Source: Aricia agestis (Eukaryota; Arthropoda; Insecta; Lepidoptera; Lycaenidae). Taken from it: a DNA stretch of 64,000 nt. A program made the translations under genes and the position numbers. The DNA is taken from the NCBI RefSeq assembly GCF_905147365.1, contig NC_056423.1, positions 3,266,501 through 3,330,500 on the forward strand. Direction: 5' to 3'. The notes beneath the pieces are model-generated. The model was not told the origin of the DNA. It did not search any database and saw only the letters and a program-made list of their open reading frames with translations. Shown piece after piece: positions 8,831 to 20,021 of this stretch (position 1 is its first letter; each line of letters starts with the position of its first letter).

Positions 8831-9687
8831 CCAAACCTTTTCAATCAATAGCCAGATGTGTATTGTATCATCTCTCAATTCTCATTTATTTTTGCAACGT
8901 TCACAATTGAGCTCCTAATACAGCTAGTTATGTAATTGTATTGCATATCTGGTCCAAATTGGGCGCTTCTCATGATTTTGAAGATAACCAATGTGGCAAT
9001 TGTTGAGTGTGACATTTAATTACGTATAATGAATGCGAGCTTGTTAGGTGTTTCCTTCCCCCCCGAGCGGGCCGCGATGCGCTATGTGTTCCAGTGCATC
9101 GCGACGTAAACGCAGAGGAATGGCCTACGGCGGCGGAAACTAAGAGGCCTAAGGCCGTAGCCAAAGTCCCTTTCGGTAAAAACGATGACGAAATTCATAC
9201 TTTGTCTAAGGGGGCTACTCTCATAAAAAATATAAATTCGGCACTGACCAAATAAGTACCATTGTATTACTTTAACAACTGATTGTTTCATTGTACAGTG
9301 TACTTATTACTGTATACAGTCGTTGATCTTTTGGTCAACAAGGAATTCAAAGTTTACTTGGTATCAAGAAGTTATTAAAATGTAATTTAGAATACCGTTG
9401 TTACATAAAACATGTCTCAAACTCTACATACTAAGTACATACTAAATGAGGACATGAATGGACGAAGAGGAATAACGAATATATTTTAATGACATTATAA
9501 TATGAGCGATTACTCATTTTTTCCTTTATAAATAAATAAAAATAAAATAAAATACTTTTATTTCAGGTTGTTTGAACCCATATTTTATTAGTCATAACCT
9601 ACGTAATAACCCAAAAACTTTAGTAGGTATCAGTTACAAAAAATAAATTAATTTATTGTATAAATTAAGTATTTGCCACCTTCTGGC
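8831..9687. other. Mostly unannotated; fragment of repeat O
   Basis: 9150-9193 (GTAGCCAAAGTCCCTTTCGG, AAAACGATGACGAAATTC) is related to both arms of the palindromic element at 27534-27705. The rest is AT-rich without ORFs of note. Confidence 0.5.
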
Positions 9688-10046
9688 GCTTTTTTTTTTA
9701 TGAAATAAGGGGGCAAACGAGCAAACGGGTCACCTGATGGAAAGCAACTTCCGTCGCCCATGGACACTCGCAGCATCAGAAGAGCTGCAGGTGCGTTGCC
9801 GGCCTTCTAAGGGGTAATAGGGGAGGGTAGGGAAGGGAATAGGGGCGGGTACGGAAGGGAATAGGGGAGGGTACGGAAGGAAATAGGGGAGGGTAGGGAA
9901 AGGAAAAGGGTAGGGGATTGGGCCTCCGGTAAACTCACTTACTCGGCGAAACACAGCGGAAGCGCTGTTTCACGCCGGTTTTCTGTGAGGACGTGGTATT
10001 TCTCCGGTCGAGCCGGCCCATTCGTGCCGAAGCATGGCGCTCCGGG
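9688..10046 (-). mobile_element. SINE A copy, minus strand
   Basis: T-run then ATGAAATAAGGGGGCAAACG, an expanded GGGAGGGTA-type simple repeat (9815-9915), and the head reading out as CGCCATGCTTCGG on the minus strand. The simple repeat is longer here than in the other copies. Confidence 0.9.
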
Positions 10047-10050
10047 CACA

Positions 10051-10200
10051 TATACATAATATTGTATAATATGGATCCATCCCCAGAAGGAGGTTGTCCA
10101 GCTTGACGCTGAGCACTTTCAGAATGCTGTTGGGGCAGCGCCGCATGCGGAACATCAGCGATGCAATGCGACGTCGCAGCACGGTGTGAAAACCGTCTGT
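10051..10200 (-). pseudogene. Possible LINE reverse-transcriptase C-terminal relic
   Basis: Minus strand reads LRRRIASLMFRMRRCPNSIL followed by KVLSVKLDNLLLG. Arg-rich helices followed by PNSIL are typical of the region C-terminal to the polymerase in some insect LINEs as I recall them. Upstream in frame there are stops. A host exon cannot be excluded. Confidence 0.35.
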
Positions 10201-10525
10201 GCGGGCGTGCGCAAACGCAATGCACTACACCAGCGACTAGCGAGGGAGCCCCACAACACCCTGAAAGCCTTGTTAATTTCTTCATCGTCTAACTATACAT
10301 TAGAATCTACATTTTTTTATTTCAAAACAATTATCCAACAATTATCTTAAATCCTCGTAGATCTCTAATTGTAAATCCTCTATTTTTACGACGATAGTCA
10401 TTAAATTGTTAGTTACCCAGTCTTCGAATATCATGCATGTAATAGAAACACGTAATATAAATTAGTAATTAATTAGTATAATTATTATTGTGGTATTATA
10501 ATTTATACATTCAGTAGCGCAGTCA

Positions 10526-10821
10526 GTCGTAGCTAGGGTTGTCAACTATACTGTTTTGAACAGTATTATACTGTTTTTCACTAAATTATACTTTTTACTG
10601 TTGAACAAAAATACTGTTTTCAGCATCAAAATGAGAAACTTAGACGCTCAGACATTTTCTTTACTTTTAGTAAGTTTGGCAAGAAGCTCTAATAATGTAC
10701 GTATTTAAACGAATAAATAAATAAAATACTGTTCATTTTTCTAAAATACTGTTTGATAATATTTGAGAGATCTGAATATACTCTATTTCTTGTGAAAAAA
10801 CTTGGCAACCCTAGTCGTAGC
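10526..10821. mobile_element. hAT-type MITE with 8-bp target duplication
   Basis: Element 10534-10813 (280 bp), ends TAGGGTTGTCAA/TTGGCAACCCTA, flanked by GTCGTAGC at 10526-10533 and 10814-10821. The interior repeats ATACTGTTTT-like words on both strands, the pattern of subterminal transposase sites. No ORF of its own. Confidence 0.9.
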
Positions 10822-11026
10822 CAATCTATAATGTTATAGATACTGAAGTTTGATAGATTGGTATAATTGGGAATCACTAAAGTGTAAATAATAACAATAA
10901 TTATTGATTTAATTCATAAATTTTATTATCTATCCTACTAATTTGAGCAACACATATTATATGCAACAGACTACAGATAACATATTATATCAAAATATCA
11001 TGCCTAATGCCTATTGCCTCCTTTTT

Positions 11027-11187
11027 ATTTCATAAACGAAATAGAAATAGCGGTTCTTGAGATACAGCCTTGAGACAGACGGACGGACGGACGGACGGAC
11101 TGACAGACAGACAGACGGACAGACGGACAGACAACGAAGTCTTAGTAATAGGATTCTGTTTTTACTTTTTGGGTACTTAACCCTAAA
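11027..11187 (+). repeat. Interspersed repeat H, 3' part, with GACG/GACA microsatellite
   Basis: GAGATACAGCCTTGAGACAG, then (GACG)n and (GACA)n about 11080-11132, then a diverged GGGTACTTAACCCTAAAAA end. Confidence 0.8.
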
Positions 11188-11206
11188 AAAGACTCCTTGT
11201 AATTAC

Positions 11207-11442
11207 AGCTACTAATATCTATGGACGCTTCACACTACGTCAGTCTGGCCCCGTGCTAAGTACCTGAAGGACTTGTGTTACTGATACCAGACAACGGAAA
11301 TATATTTAATACTTTTATACTATACATATATTTAAGATTGTTATTATATGATACACATATTTAATACACATCCATGACCCAGGAACCCGTGACCCCCGGC
11401 TTGAGCTACCAACAGCCCACCAACTGAGCCACAGAGCTCTTT
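11207..11442 (-). mobile_element. tRNA-derived SINE C, copy 1
   Basis: Minus-strand head GAGCTCTGTGGCTCAGTTGG (A-box-like) and GGGTTCCTGG (B-box-like); tail side contains GCACGGGGCCAGACTGACG and GAAGCGTCCATAGAT. Other copies at 12725-12868 (-) and 57808-57893 (+). Confidence 0.8.
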
Positions 11443-11606
11443 AGGAATCTCGTCTTCCATTGCCAGACATGAGACAGCTCAAAAGTGGTCTAGCAGTATT
11501 AACTGTCAAAAATCTACTAGCTTAGCTCTGAAGATATAATATTATCTATAATAGGTAGTTATATGTCAGTATTATGCAAAACTTTATATAATCTTCATAA
11601 TATGAT

Positions 11607-11931
11607 TCATGACCACAGACATAGATACAGCATGTCCCTCCAATTGTATGAAAACAAGCGTGCCACTTTTTTCCTACCAACTGTGACGTACCGATGATAA
11701 GAAACGTGTCCATTACCTAGGCCAACGTTACTATTTGAATTTCTACAGCTCAATACGGTACAATTAGATTTTTTTTTCAATCCGATTGATGTCCGATTCC
11801 GATAACGGTGGAGCGCAGACTAAAGAGCAGACTTTCGAAAGGCGAGCATTGCTCGTCTTTTGGTAACGCGATATGGCACGCGATGTACATACACATGCGG
11901 TGTCCATCTTGATCTATGTCTGTGCTCATGA
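11607..11931. mobile_element. MITE with CACAGACATAGAT termini
   Basis: CATGACCACAGACATAGAT near 11609 is mirrored by ATCTATGTCTGTGCTCATGA near 11914. About 320 bp, no ORF, superfamily not assigned. Confidence 0.55.
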
Positions 11932-12284
11932 TAGTATTTTATTCATACAAAAAATTAAGAGAAAATATAATTCACATTAAATTAACAAAATAAAATTGAT
12001 TGTAATGTCCACGAAGACAAAAAATACAATAGAGAAACTATTACAAAATGAAGTAACAATAAAAAATTAAAACAATAATAACACGAACGATAAACATCAA
12101 AAACACATAACATTTAACTAAGTATCTCCATATAAACGCCGCCTGAACAAGCTACTTAAGTTTCTGTATCATAACAACGTAATAGCCCATTGTTAAAAGA
12201 TAGCTTTAAGCGTTGGAAGCCGCTACTAGTGTATCTTCATATTATACACCTGCCTGCCTAGCATACGCCAACGAGATATCTCAC

Positions 12285-12472
12285 CGCCCACTTTAAGAAC
12301 AAAATATATTTTAGCGCCCCCATTGTTTCAATTTAAAATGCATCCAGATGAAATAAATCACCCCCCAAGTCTCTACACAACGCCCCCATTTTTTTCTGGG
12401 TCCCACACCGTTCCTCTTCAGACCTTCAGCGCCCACAAGTGGGCGTTATCGCCCACTTTGGGAAAGGCTGAT
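12285..12472 (-). mobile_element. hAT-related fragment (CAGCCTTTCCCAAAG family)
   Basis: The minus strand starts CAGCCTTTCCCAAAGTGGGC, the form of hAT termini. The same end recurs at 38815. The other terminus was not found. Confidence 0.6.
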
Positions 12473-12724
12473 ATACACCAAGATGTAAATGTGTAGTTGG
12501 TAGATAAGTAGTACTTGTTACCACGTTAAAAATATCTGCATGAATGAGCCTGCTCAGTGATCAATCTAATATCTTACCAGTAACCATTAGCTTAAAAGGT
12601 AACTGGCGAAGGTTTTTTCTTTTCTGGCTGTGTCCAACGTATTCTAATAATTAAGTATTACGTTTTAACGTTTAAGAAGCTGATAATTTTGATTTTATTA
12701 CAGCTTAGCAAGCCAGTTGCTAGA

Positions 12725-12868
12725 CATAATAATAATATTTATGGACGCTTCACACCACGTCGGTCTGGCCCCGTGCTAAGTACCTGATGGACTTGTAAAT
12801 GTCCGAGGCTGCTCGCTTGGTCAGTACGCGGCTAGGCCGGCTACTGAGCCACAGAGGTCGTCATCCGG
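12725..12868 (-). mobile_element. tRNA-derived SINE C, copy 2 (shortened)
   Basis: Shares GGCCCCGTGCTAAGTACCTG with copy 1 and ends in CTGAGCCACAGAGGTCG, the complement of the tRNA-like head. Confidence 0.75.
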
Positions 12869-12910
12869 TCCGGTCGTCGTACAGCGTGACTGGGTATAGC
12901 AAAAACCTCA

Positions 12911-13749
12911 AACATAACCAGGCGCGGTCGCAGCCTGAAATTTTCGAGGCGGTCACTAACTAAAGTGTACAGGCTACTCGGGGAACGAGACAGTAGCGGT
13001 CATTGACTCCCTGTCAAAAAACTTGTCATTTTCTATATAAAGCATCACTTATCTAAGATAAAAAGTCAATTTTATTCTTAAGAGGATTCCACACCGCCGT
13101 TTTTCCATACAAACGCTGTCCCCTGTTTCCTCCCTGGATAAAAAAAAAACTATTAGCATGTTTTCTTTTTTTTCATAATTTACCCAAAAACCCAAAAAAA
13201 TGGCCAGATTTTCCTCTGTGTTCAAACACCCAGAAAACAAAACTGGCTAGAATATACCAAAAAAAATCAAACATAGGAACACAGCTCAAGCCTTGCTTTA
13301 ATTCTTAATGGAAAAATTACTTAAATCGGTTAAGTTTTGGAGAAGGAATCAGCGGACAACGAATCGAAGATTTTCTGTTCTTTTATTAGAACTTTTGTCG
13401 TGTTGTCTCTATCGCGCTCTGCGGTGGGAGACTTAAGATTGGTGAGACAGCAATACATTTTCAAATACCTATTTTCAATTTCTCTCGCCCCTGGTGTATC
13501 CTCTTAAATCTTCTAAATATACAGTGCGAGTAGACTAAAAGGGTGACCGCTACCGCCTGGTTTCGCCGAGTACAGTTTAGTCACTACACTAAAAAGTAAA
13601 AATTTGTCGCTGCTATGGGATAGCTGGAAATTTCCTTTTATTATTTAGTAAGATTTTTTATTTATCCATTTGTCCCAGAATTGTGGGGGGGGGGGGGGTC
13701 ATGTCCCCTGTGACCCCCCCCCCCCCTTCGGACCGCGCCTGAACATAAC
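12911..13749. mobile_element. hAT-type element with 8-bp target duplication, carrying a nested element
   Basis: Element 12919-13741, termini CAGGCGCGGTC/GACCGCGCCTG, flanked by AACATAAC at 12911-12918 and 13742-13749. Inside lies element Q (13078-13507). Near the right end is a run of 14 G (13685-13698) and 13 C (13714-13726) that can form a GC-only hairpin. No transposase. Confidence 0.85.
13078..13507. mobile_element. Element Q, copy 1 (nested in the hAT element)
   Basis: Ends TTAAGAGGATTCCACACC and GGTGTATCCTCTTAA are inverted repeats. The interior is over 90% like 21551-22034 by eye, with a ~60-bp internal deletion here. A further partial match (TTTTTCCATACAAACG, TACTCCCTGGA) lies at about 59550-59590. 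No coding potential seen. Confidence 0.75.
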
Positions 13750-13943
13750 GAGGCTAAAAGCTGCTCATTAGCTGCAATTATTACTGCAGCAGCTGCATGA
13801 TATAATAGTAGATGTATGTAGAGCAGCACATTAGCGGATCTCGCGGAGATAATCCACGTTATATAAGCGCATTTTCCAATCATTAGTCTCGTTAACGGTA
13901 AGGCGCCGTGCACACTGAAGGCAGTACCTACTCTGAAACATCT

Positions 13944-14010
13944 ACAGGGTGTAGCAAAACTAATTGATAATACTTTAGGGTGTGTATGTGTTCCTTGTAA
14001 AGAGAGAGTG
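13944..14010 (+). repeat. MITE G, left-end fragment
   Basis: ACAGGGTGTAGCAAAACTAA then ATAATACTTTAGGGTGTGTA, as in the full copy at 55752-56004. Confidence 0.65.
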
Positions 14011-14244
14011 TGAAGAGATTTGTTTCGTTTTATGATTTCATAACTCAGCGCCGGAGCTTATATGTATAAATCATTTGCATGTTGATAATGAAGAGTGCAG
14101 TATAATTTAGTTAGGTAGAGTACAATAATTATAGAAGTAAGTATTTTGTTTTGTTCCTAACATTTTAACTTCGAAAACCTTAAACCAACAGGTTTTGTAT
14201 GTACATTAACGCAATGACATAAGTTACAACAAGGCCATATTACA

Positions 14245-14381
14245 TATTAACGGATTAACGATTAGTGTTAACTTGCGTTAATTCGACCGAAATGTAACGC
14301 TTTAACGTTTAGCGAAGCTAACATTTTTTTTAACGGATTAACGATTAACGAAGTTAACTATTTGATTAACGGTGCCCAGCT
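14245..14381. repeat. TTAACG-rich repetitive stretch
   Basis: GGATTAACGATTAACGAAG and variants repeated; ends GATTAACGGTGCCCAGCTA, which looks like a hAT-type terminus, but no partner end was found. Confidence 0.4.
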
Positions 14382-14632
14382 ATGATAATACTTTAGGGTG
14401 TGTATGTGTTCCTTATAAAGAGTTCACTGCAGCGCTGAAAGATCAATTTTTTTTTCACCTAAAAAGCGCGCTGGGGCGCTTGCCCATAAAAATGGGCAAG
14501 CGCCCCAGCGCGCAGCGTCACGAGTTTCCCCATATAAAAGTGAAAAAAAAATTGGTTTTTCAGCGTTGCTACTTTCACAGTGAACTCTCTACAAGGAACA
14601 CATACATACCCTAAAGTATTTTGTTACACCTT
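14382..14632. mobile_element. MITE G, copy 2, with GC-rich central hairpin
   Basis: Outer parts are inverted copies (CTTTAGGGTGTGTATGTGTT ... ACATACATACCCTAAAG, ending TTGTTACACCTTG). At the centre 14466-14487 and 14492-14513 are perfect 22-bp inverted arms (GCGCGCTGGGGCGCTTGCCC...) with loop AAAA. No transposase. Confidence 0.8.
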
Positions 14633-14637
14633 GTTTA

Positions 14638-14803
14638 TACTTATTATAAAGCTGAAGAGTTTGTTTGTTCCAACGCGATAATCTCAGAAACTATCTGGAC
14701 CGATTTCAAAAATTCTTTCACCAATGTATAGCGACGATGTCCCTGAGTGACATAGGCCATGTGTATGTACTTACCACGGGCGGAGCTGGGGCGGATCACT
14801 AGT
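14638..14803 (+). mobile_element. Helitron-like non-autonomous element
   Basis: TTATTATAAAGCTGAAGAG at the left and GGGGCGGATCACTAGT at the right, the ends of a Helitron family widespread in arthropods as I recall. Internal CTATCTGGACCGATTTC fits. 166 bp, no ORF. Confidence 0.6.
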
Positions 14804-15515
14804 ATTTTAATGATAATCTAGCTGTAATTTAATGAAGAGATAGAAAATTTATGAAGTTTATGTCAGAATCTTCAATATTGTAACCGAATATGGCATCAAT
14901 TGTTACGCCGTTTCAATATTCTTATTTGCAAGGGTGTAGATGTGTCTTCGACTGCACTGCCCTAAGTGAGATACAGCCTGGAGACAAACAGATAGACGGA
15001 TGCAAATTTTTTGACTTTTTTCTGTTCTTTTTACATTCATAATTACTTCATCGATGGCTGATCTAAATAGCGCGTTATCTCATTATTGAGTGTTGACAAA
15101 AAGCGCGCAGTCTCCCGCAGCCTCTCGCATTGTTGCGTGACGTCGCGTGTCGTCGCGTGGCGTCAGGCGTGTGGTAACCGTTACGGGCGTGGGAACGCCC
15201 AAACTGGCGACGTTACGGCTTTTCAAAATATTGCTTGTGACTTGAAAGTCAGGACAGGAGGGAAGACGGGAACTAATATTATATTATCAAGTATTTCCCA
15301 CCCTAATTTTAAGAAAGATGAAAGTCTAAGGCCTGTTTTCACCAAACGCCTCCTAACGCTAAGTGGTCCCCTAGCGGCCATTAAGGGTACATATCCTTCA
15401 AGATTTCACGAATTTTTGTGTGTCGCGTTTGTGCTTAGGGCGTAAGAACTTTTGCAAAACATAATTTTTTTTAAATGTGTTTGTTTTAAGTGATATTTGA
15501 CCCGCAAAGACCTTA
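14804..15515. other. No supported gene
   Basis: Holds a short H fragment (GAGATACAGCCTGGAGAC at about 14969) and a GC-richer stretch 15100-15230 with reiterated GTCGCGTG. An open frame at 15086-15445 has no recognisable domain and a TE-like neighbourhood. Confidence 0.5.
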
Positions 15516-15706
15516 GTGTCTAAACACATAATGCCGAAGTTCAGCGGCGGAAGTTCGGCATGATTAGGTACGTCAGCGATGTCCAGCGTATACAATATAA
15601 CGCGACGTAATTTCGGCATGGTGTGTCATCGGTAATTTAAAATACATTGCAGGCGTAATCATGCCGAACTTCCGCCGCGTTTTTTCCGCCTAGTGTGTTT
15701 AGACAT
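15516..15706. mobile_element. MITE R, copy 1 (GTGTCTAAACAC family)
   Basis: Left end GTGTCTAAACACATAATGCC, right end a diverged inverse. Internal TTTCGGCATGGTGTGTCATC and GGTAATTTAAAATACATTG are shared with 34247-34413. Confidence 0.8.
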
Positions 15707-16553
15707 GCCTTTCTTATTTATTCCTATATTTATTCCCTTCCACGTTTCTAGATTTCCTCCACTCGACGCAACCACAATACTAACTACTAAAATTATGACG
15801 TTATTTTATTTTGATCAGTGCTAGCTAGAGGCTCTTAATTTTTTTATAATAAAAAATGAAAAAATCGTCAGTTTCTGACCCCCCAACAAATACAAACTAG
15901 ACTTGATGAAGTTACATTTACATGAACAGATTTTTATGAATTATTTATATTTGCTGGCAATAGGGATATCAGCCGCCGTCCATTTTGCTCTGACAGCGGC
16001 CACATAGAGCTTAATCTATGTGATTCCTAACCAAAACCTAGTTCATACTATTATTAGTTATTACTATGTAAGACTTTATTTCAACATAGATGTTATAATC
16101 GTATAATATGTGCGACCACGTCCGCTTTCTTTGACGTTTCTTGACCGTAAATTAAGCCAGAAAATAAAATATGATGATTGATGATTTCAACCTATGACCG
16201 TTAGATTATAATAGCAAAAACTGAAACAATACAAATAATAAAACTTATGGAAAATCATTACACCACAATACCACCGTCACCACCACAATACGGATCATCG
16301 ATCATTGATCCGCGGATCCATAGATCTATAGATCATAATCGATGCGATTCTCGTGAGAATTACGGCATTTTGTAATCAGCCTTAACACGAATTATATATG
16401 TACTTTTTGTTGTTTAACGTTTGAGAATAATATTTTAATGCTTTTTATCCGTCTGGTAAGAATTTTTATGTTTTTGAGACTTTTACGTTACGACATGAGA
16501 ATAAAGTTAGAAGACGCAATTGCGCAATCATCCACGGTTTAAATTTGAAAATG
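15707..16553. other. No gene; GATC-dense patch
   Basis: AT-rich. Six GATC words fall within about 50 bp near 16290-16342; no other structure. Confidence 0.5.
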
Positions 16554-17364
16554 GATAATATAACGGCTTTACATTATTCCAATCTACATAGTATATAGGC
16601 TTTCCATTATTCATACTATTGGAATAATATGCCACTGCCACTGGAATGCACTGGAATGCAATTTATAAATTCATTCCAGTATCAACGAGGCCAAAATGGT
16701 CACATTTAGCAATTCCTCTCAATCAATTCAGCAAATGATTTGTCAAAACTGTCAAACTGACAAATGTCAAATCAGTACAAAGATACAGAAATGAATTGCA
16801 AGCAGAGTTGGATTTTGCGATTTTATAAAAATGAATCATATTATGATTCATATCATGATTCTTCAAAGCGACCAAGCCCCGCCGTTTATATTATTAGTAG
16901 TAGTAGTGTTGAGAACAAAAATTTTCAATCTAGACATCTACAGCTGCATATATAGATATAGTCATATCAAAAAGTACGGTTACAACGGGTTTCCGTGTGA
17001 ATTCGCAGGAAGTACCCAATCATCTGAAAAATCTTTACAAAGGCGTACTCGATAAAAGTTGGTATGACAGTACAGTCGACTACATCTTCTTTATTTTGTA
17101 ACTTATTCGTTTGTAATAAGGCTCTGAAGTGCTAAACGGATCTTTAACCGTGCTGGATGTTTCCTCTCCGTGAAAGGACCTTTCCCAGCAGATGGCACGT
17201 GCGATAGACGCATCCGTGTGGCGCACGTGACGCGTCGCCACGACGGTTATGCCATACCTAGACAATGGTGTTACGTGGTGCTGAATTTTCGCAATTAGAG
17301 TAGGTAAGGTCGCTAAAAAGTTATGGAGTTATAAGTTTTAGACATTTAATGATTATTTGACTTT
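16554..17364. other. MITE-like inverted words, otherwise no gene
   Basis: 16570-16640 has ACATTATTCCAAT and its inverse ATTGGAATAATAT, similar in style to 43520-43720. The rest is without recognisable coding sequence. Confidence 0.4.
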
Positions 17365-17510
17365 AATTTAAGGCCGGCCATAGACGGACCGCATCTTGCA
17401 GTCGAGACGGACCGCTCGAGCAGTTCTTAAGCGGTAGGTGCCAACGCGACCGCTCTAGAGTCTAGAGCAGTCGGTCCCGACTGCAGCATGCGATCCATAC
17501 ATGGCCAGTC
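17365..17510. mobile_element. GC-rich MITE with imperfect inverted ends
   Basis: GGCCGGCCATAGACGGACCG at the left against GCGATCCATACATGGCCAG at the right, with GACTGC/GCAGTC words between. About 140 bp, no ORF. Confidence 0.5.
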
Positions 17511-17787
17511 TAGTCTGTCTAAAGTCTATATAAAAGTTAAGTTATCATTAAATATCTCTGAGTTCGGCCGTAAAGGATTGAAAACGAAAAGAGGTTTTCA
17601 AAATGTACTTAGTACCTACTTTCATACCTGACTTTTCAGCTGCTTTTGAGCGTATGTAGTGATATGGCAGAACTTGCCCTTTAGCCAAGGCGTTTTCTTT
17701 ATCGATTCTTTGTAGACATTGTAGAGTAACCGTTCAAAATGTATTTGACATTACTCGAGTAGAACGTCTATCGAATCGTATGTATCA

Positions 17788-17960
17788 TAAAGTTAATATA
17801 CCTAGCGGAATAGAGCAACAATATCGAGCTGAAAACACAAAACTACCTACACTAAGTACACCTGAAGATGATTAATTTCGAAACCGGTCGTGTAATTTGT
17901 TAATAATTTCTTAATATAGTGGAAAAAGTGCACGCAAATATTGTTTTATTAGTGTTGAGT
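17788..17960 (+). repeat. Repeat with hammerhead-like core, single arm
   Basis: Starts with CATAAAGTTAATATACCTAG as in the MITE at 40061. It then holds TACAC-CTGAAGA (17857-17868), GAAA (17880-17883) and GTC-GTGTA (17887-17894), and continues GTGGAAAAAGTGCA as in the palindrome at 47266-47451. The order of motifs mimics a type I hammerhead ribozyme; activity is unproven. Confidence 0.5.
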
Positions 17961-18267
17961 AATTTCAGTCTTGAAACATTCATGAAAGTCCACGGAGGGT
18001 TTATTTTTAACACAGTTCATCGGGTCATCTAGTTCTTTATATGTAACTAAAAGTATATCTGTTAATAATTAACTGATATCTTTCAAGATAATAATTTTTC
18101 CTCTTTCGTCAACCTCAGGAAAAAGCTTACAAAAGCAGGAAACTTAACAAAAGCAAGTCGTCTTAACCATTCTTAACGAAGTAATAATTAAGAGTAATTG
18201 TTATCTTATTAATTTAACTGTTAGGTTTATAGTATTAATATATTAATTATTATATTAATATATTAAT

Positions 18268-18652
18268 TTAGTTACAACGAGCTTTTGACCGCGGCTTCGC
18301 TCGCGTTAAGAAGTATTATTATATACAAACTTTCATCCCCTATTTTAACCCCTTGGGGTTGGAATTTATCAAAATTCTTTCTTAGCGGATGCCTTCGTCA
18401 TAACATCTATCTGCATGCAAAATTTCAGCCCGATCCGTCCAGTGGTTTGGGCTGTGCGTTGATAGATCACCATGTCAGTCAGTCACCTTTGAGTTTTATA
18501 TATTATATACTAGCTGTCCCTGTGAACTTCGTGTCACTTTAAAACCTACCCTGAACATCTACCAATATTTTACTACTAAAATTAGCCCAATCCGTTCAAC
18601 CGTTATCGAGTTTTAGCGTTACTAACACAATTGAAAATCCATTTTTATATAT
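18268..18652. mobile_element. Helitron-like elements E (+) and F (-), adjacent
   Basis: E: CGAGCTTTTGACCGCGGCTT ... CCAGTGGTTTGGGCTGTGCG to about 18500, copies at 44200-44415 and 55558-55751. F: CTAGCTGTCCCTGTGAACTT, read as the 3' CTAG end on the minus strand, to about 18652; other F copies at 25575-25728, 37231-37370, 42545-42620, 17961-18035 and 20022-20090. Confidence 0.6.
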
Positions 18653-18784
18653 ATAGATAGGTAGATTAAAATATGTACAGTCAGATAAAAACGCAACTTG
18701 CTTTTGAAAGCTAAATTAGGAAGCTAGTTGTAGATAATATAAATAAACTCAAAAGGGGCAAAAATTAATTAAATAACGCTATTA

Positions 18785-19362
18785 ATCCATTCTTATATTA
18801 TAAATGCGTAGGTGTCTGTCCGTCTGTGTTACCTCTTTACGCTGAAACTATTTTGCTGAAAGGTATAATAATAGTAGGTAATAATAACTCCCACACCGTG
18901 ACGGTGGCCGGTTTCATTGAAACCAGACCAGCTACGCAGGAGCAATTTTATAGTGCCCAAGTGTGTTCGCAGTACACAAGAGCACTCTCTATTCCTTTAC
19001 CCTCATAACCCAGTGGGACGGAAGATCGACACGACTGGCGAGAGAACAGGCGCAAAACCGACTTTTTACATGCCCATCCGACGCATGGATCATCTTACTT
19101 GTCAGACAATCAGATGATCAGCCTGCACTGTCCTAGCCAAACTTGGATAATATAATAACATGTTTCCAACGCGGGAATTGAAACCATGACCTCCGAGTCA
19201 AGAGCCACGCTCTTAACCACTGGACCACGGAGGCGTTGAAATTTAGTATGGAGACACTTTGAGTCCCGGGAAAGGACGTGGATAATTTTTATCCAGGAAA
19301 AATGTACGGTTTCCACGCCATTACCGAATTTAGAAGCAATGGAGTTGCGGGCGTCATTTAGT
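18785..19362 (+). mobile_element. Helitron-like element D split by SINE B
   Basis: Left part 18785-18863 (TATTATAAATGCGTAGG ... TTTTGCTGAAA) and right part 19237-19362 (TGAAATTTAGTATGGAGACA ... GTTGCGGGCGTCATTTAGT) join into one D element when the SINE between them is removed. D ends with a GCAA..TTGC hairpin about 10 nt before CTAG in its better copies. Confidence 0.75.
18864..19236 (-). mobile_element. SINE B, copy 2, inserted into element D
   Basis: Same structure as the 8377 copy, minus strand, TAA-rich tail on the left and tRNA-like head on the right. The D word TGAAA occurs on both sides, a short apparent target duplication. Confidence 0.85.
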
Positions 19363-19693
19363 ACTGTAGATTGTATAAACCATCCACAACGGAAGCAAAG
19401 ACCTGATTTTTTTAATAAAATGTATCGACTGTACATTTCTATCTAGATATTAATGATGTTCTAGATTTCATAGTGAGGAGGTGTTAGGTTATTACGTGTT
19501 TTGACCTGTGGGACACTAACATACAATAGTTGGAGCTCGTTAGTGTTGCTGTAGCGTGAGCCGGGCTTATAGAGTTCGGGTTCCGTATAATTATTAACTT
19601 TATATAATACTACACTCTATGAACCTTATATCAGTTTCCTTATATTAAAAACCTTTGCTCAATTTCCATGAATATTAATCCAAGACTAGTAAA

Positions 19694-20021
19694 CGTGGGA
19701 GAGCCAAGCTTCGGCACGAATAGGCCGGCTCGAACGGAGAAATACCACGTTCTGACAGAAAAACGGCGTGAAATAGCGCTTGCGCTGTGTTTCGCCGAGT
19801 GAGTGAGTTTACCGGAGGCCCAATCCCCTACCCTATTCCCTTCCCTACCCTCCCCTATTCCCTTCCCTTCCCATCCCTACCCTCCCCTATTTCCCTTTTC
19901 CCTCTTAAAAGGCCGATCGCACCTGTAGCTCTTCTGATGCTGTGAGTGTCCATGGGCGACGGAAGTTGCTTTCCATCAGGTGACCCGTTTGCTCGTTTGC
20001 CCCCTTATTTCATAAAAAAAA
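19694..20021 (+). mobile_element. SINE A copy, plus strand
   Basis: CGTGGGAGAGCCAAGCTTCG to an A-run after TTATTTCAT, with the C-rich CCCTA repeat in the middle. Confidence 0.92.

Noticed and set aside
11080..11132. Short-repeat array resembling a CRISPR or satellite
   Set aside because: It is a GACG/GACA microsatellite within repeat H, also present in other H copies; no spacers.
15086..15445. 119-codon plus-strand frame
   Set aside because: Not recognised, low-complexity start (GTCGCGTG repeats), no splice context, flanked by repeats.
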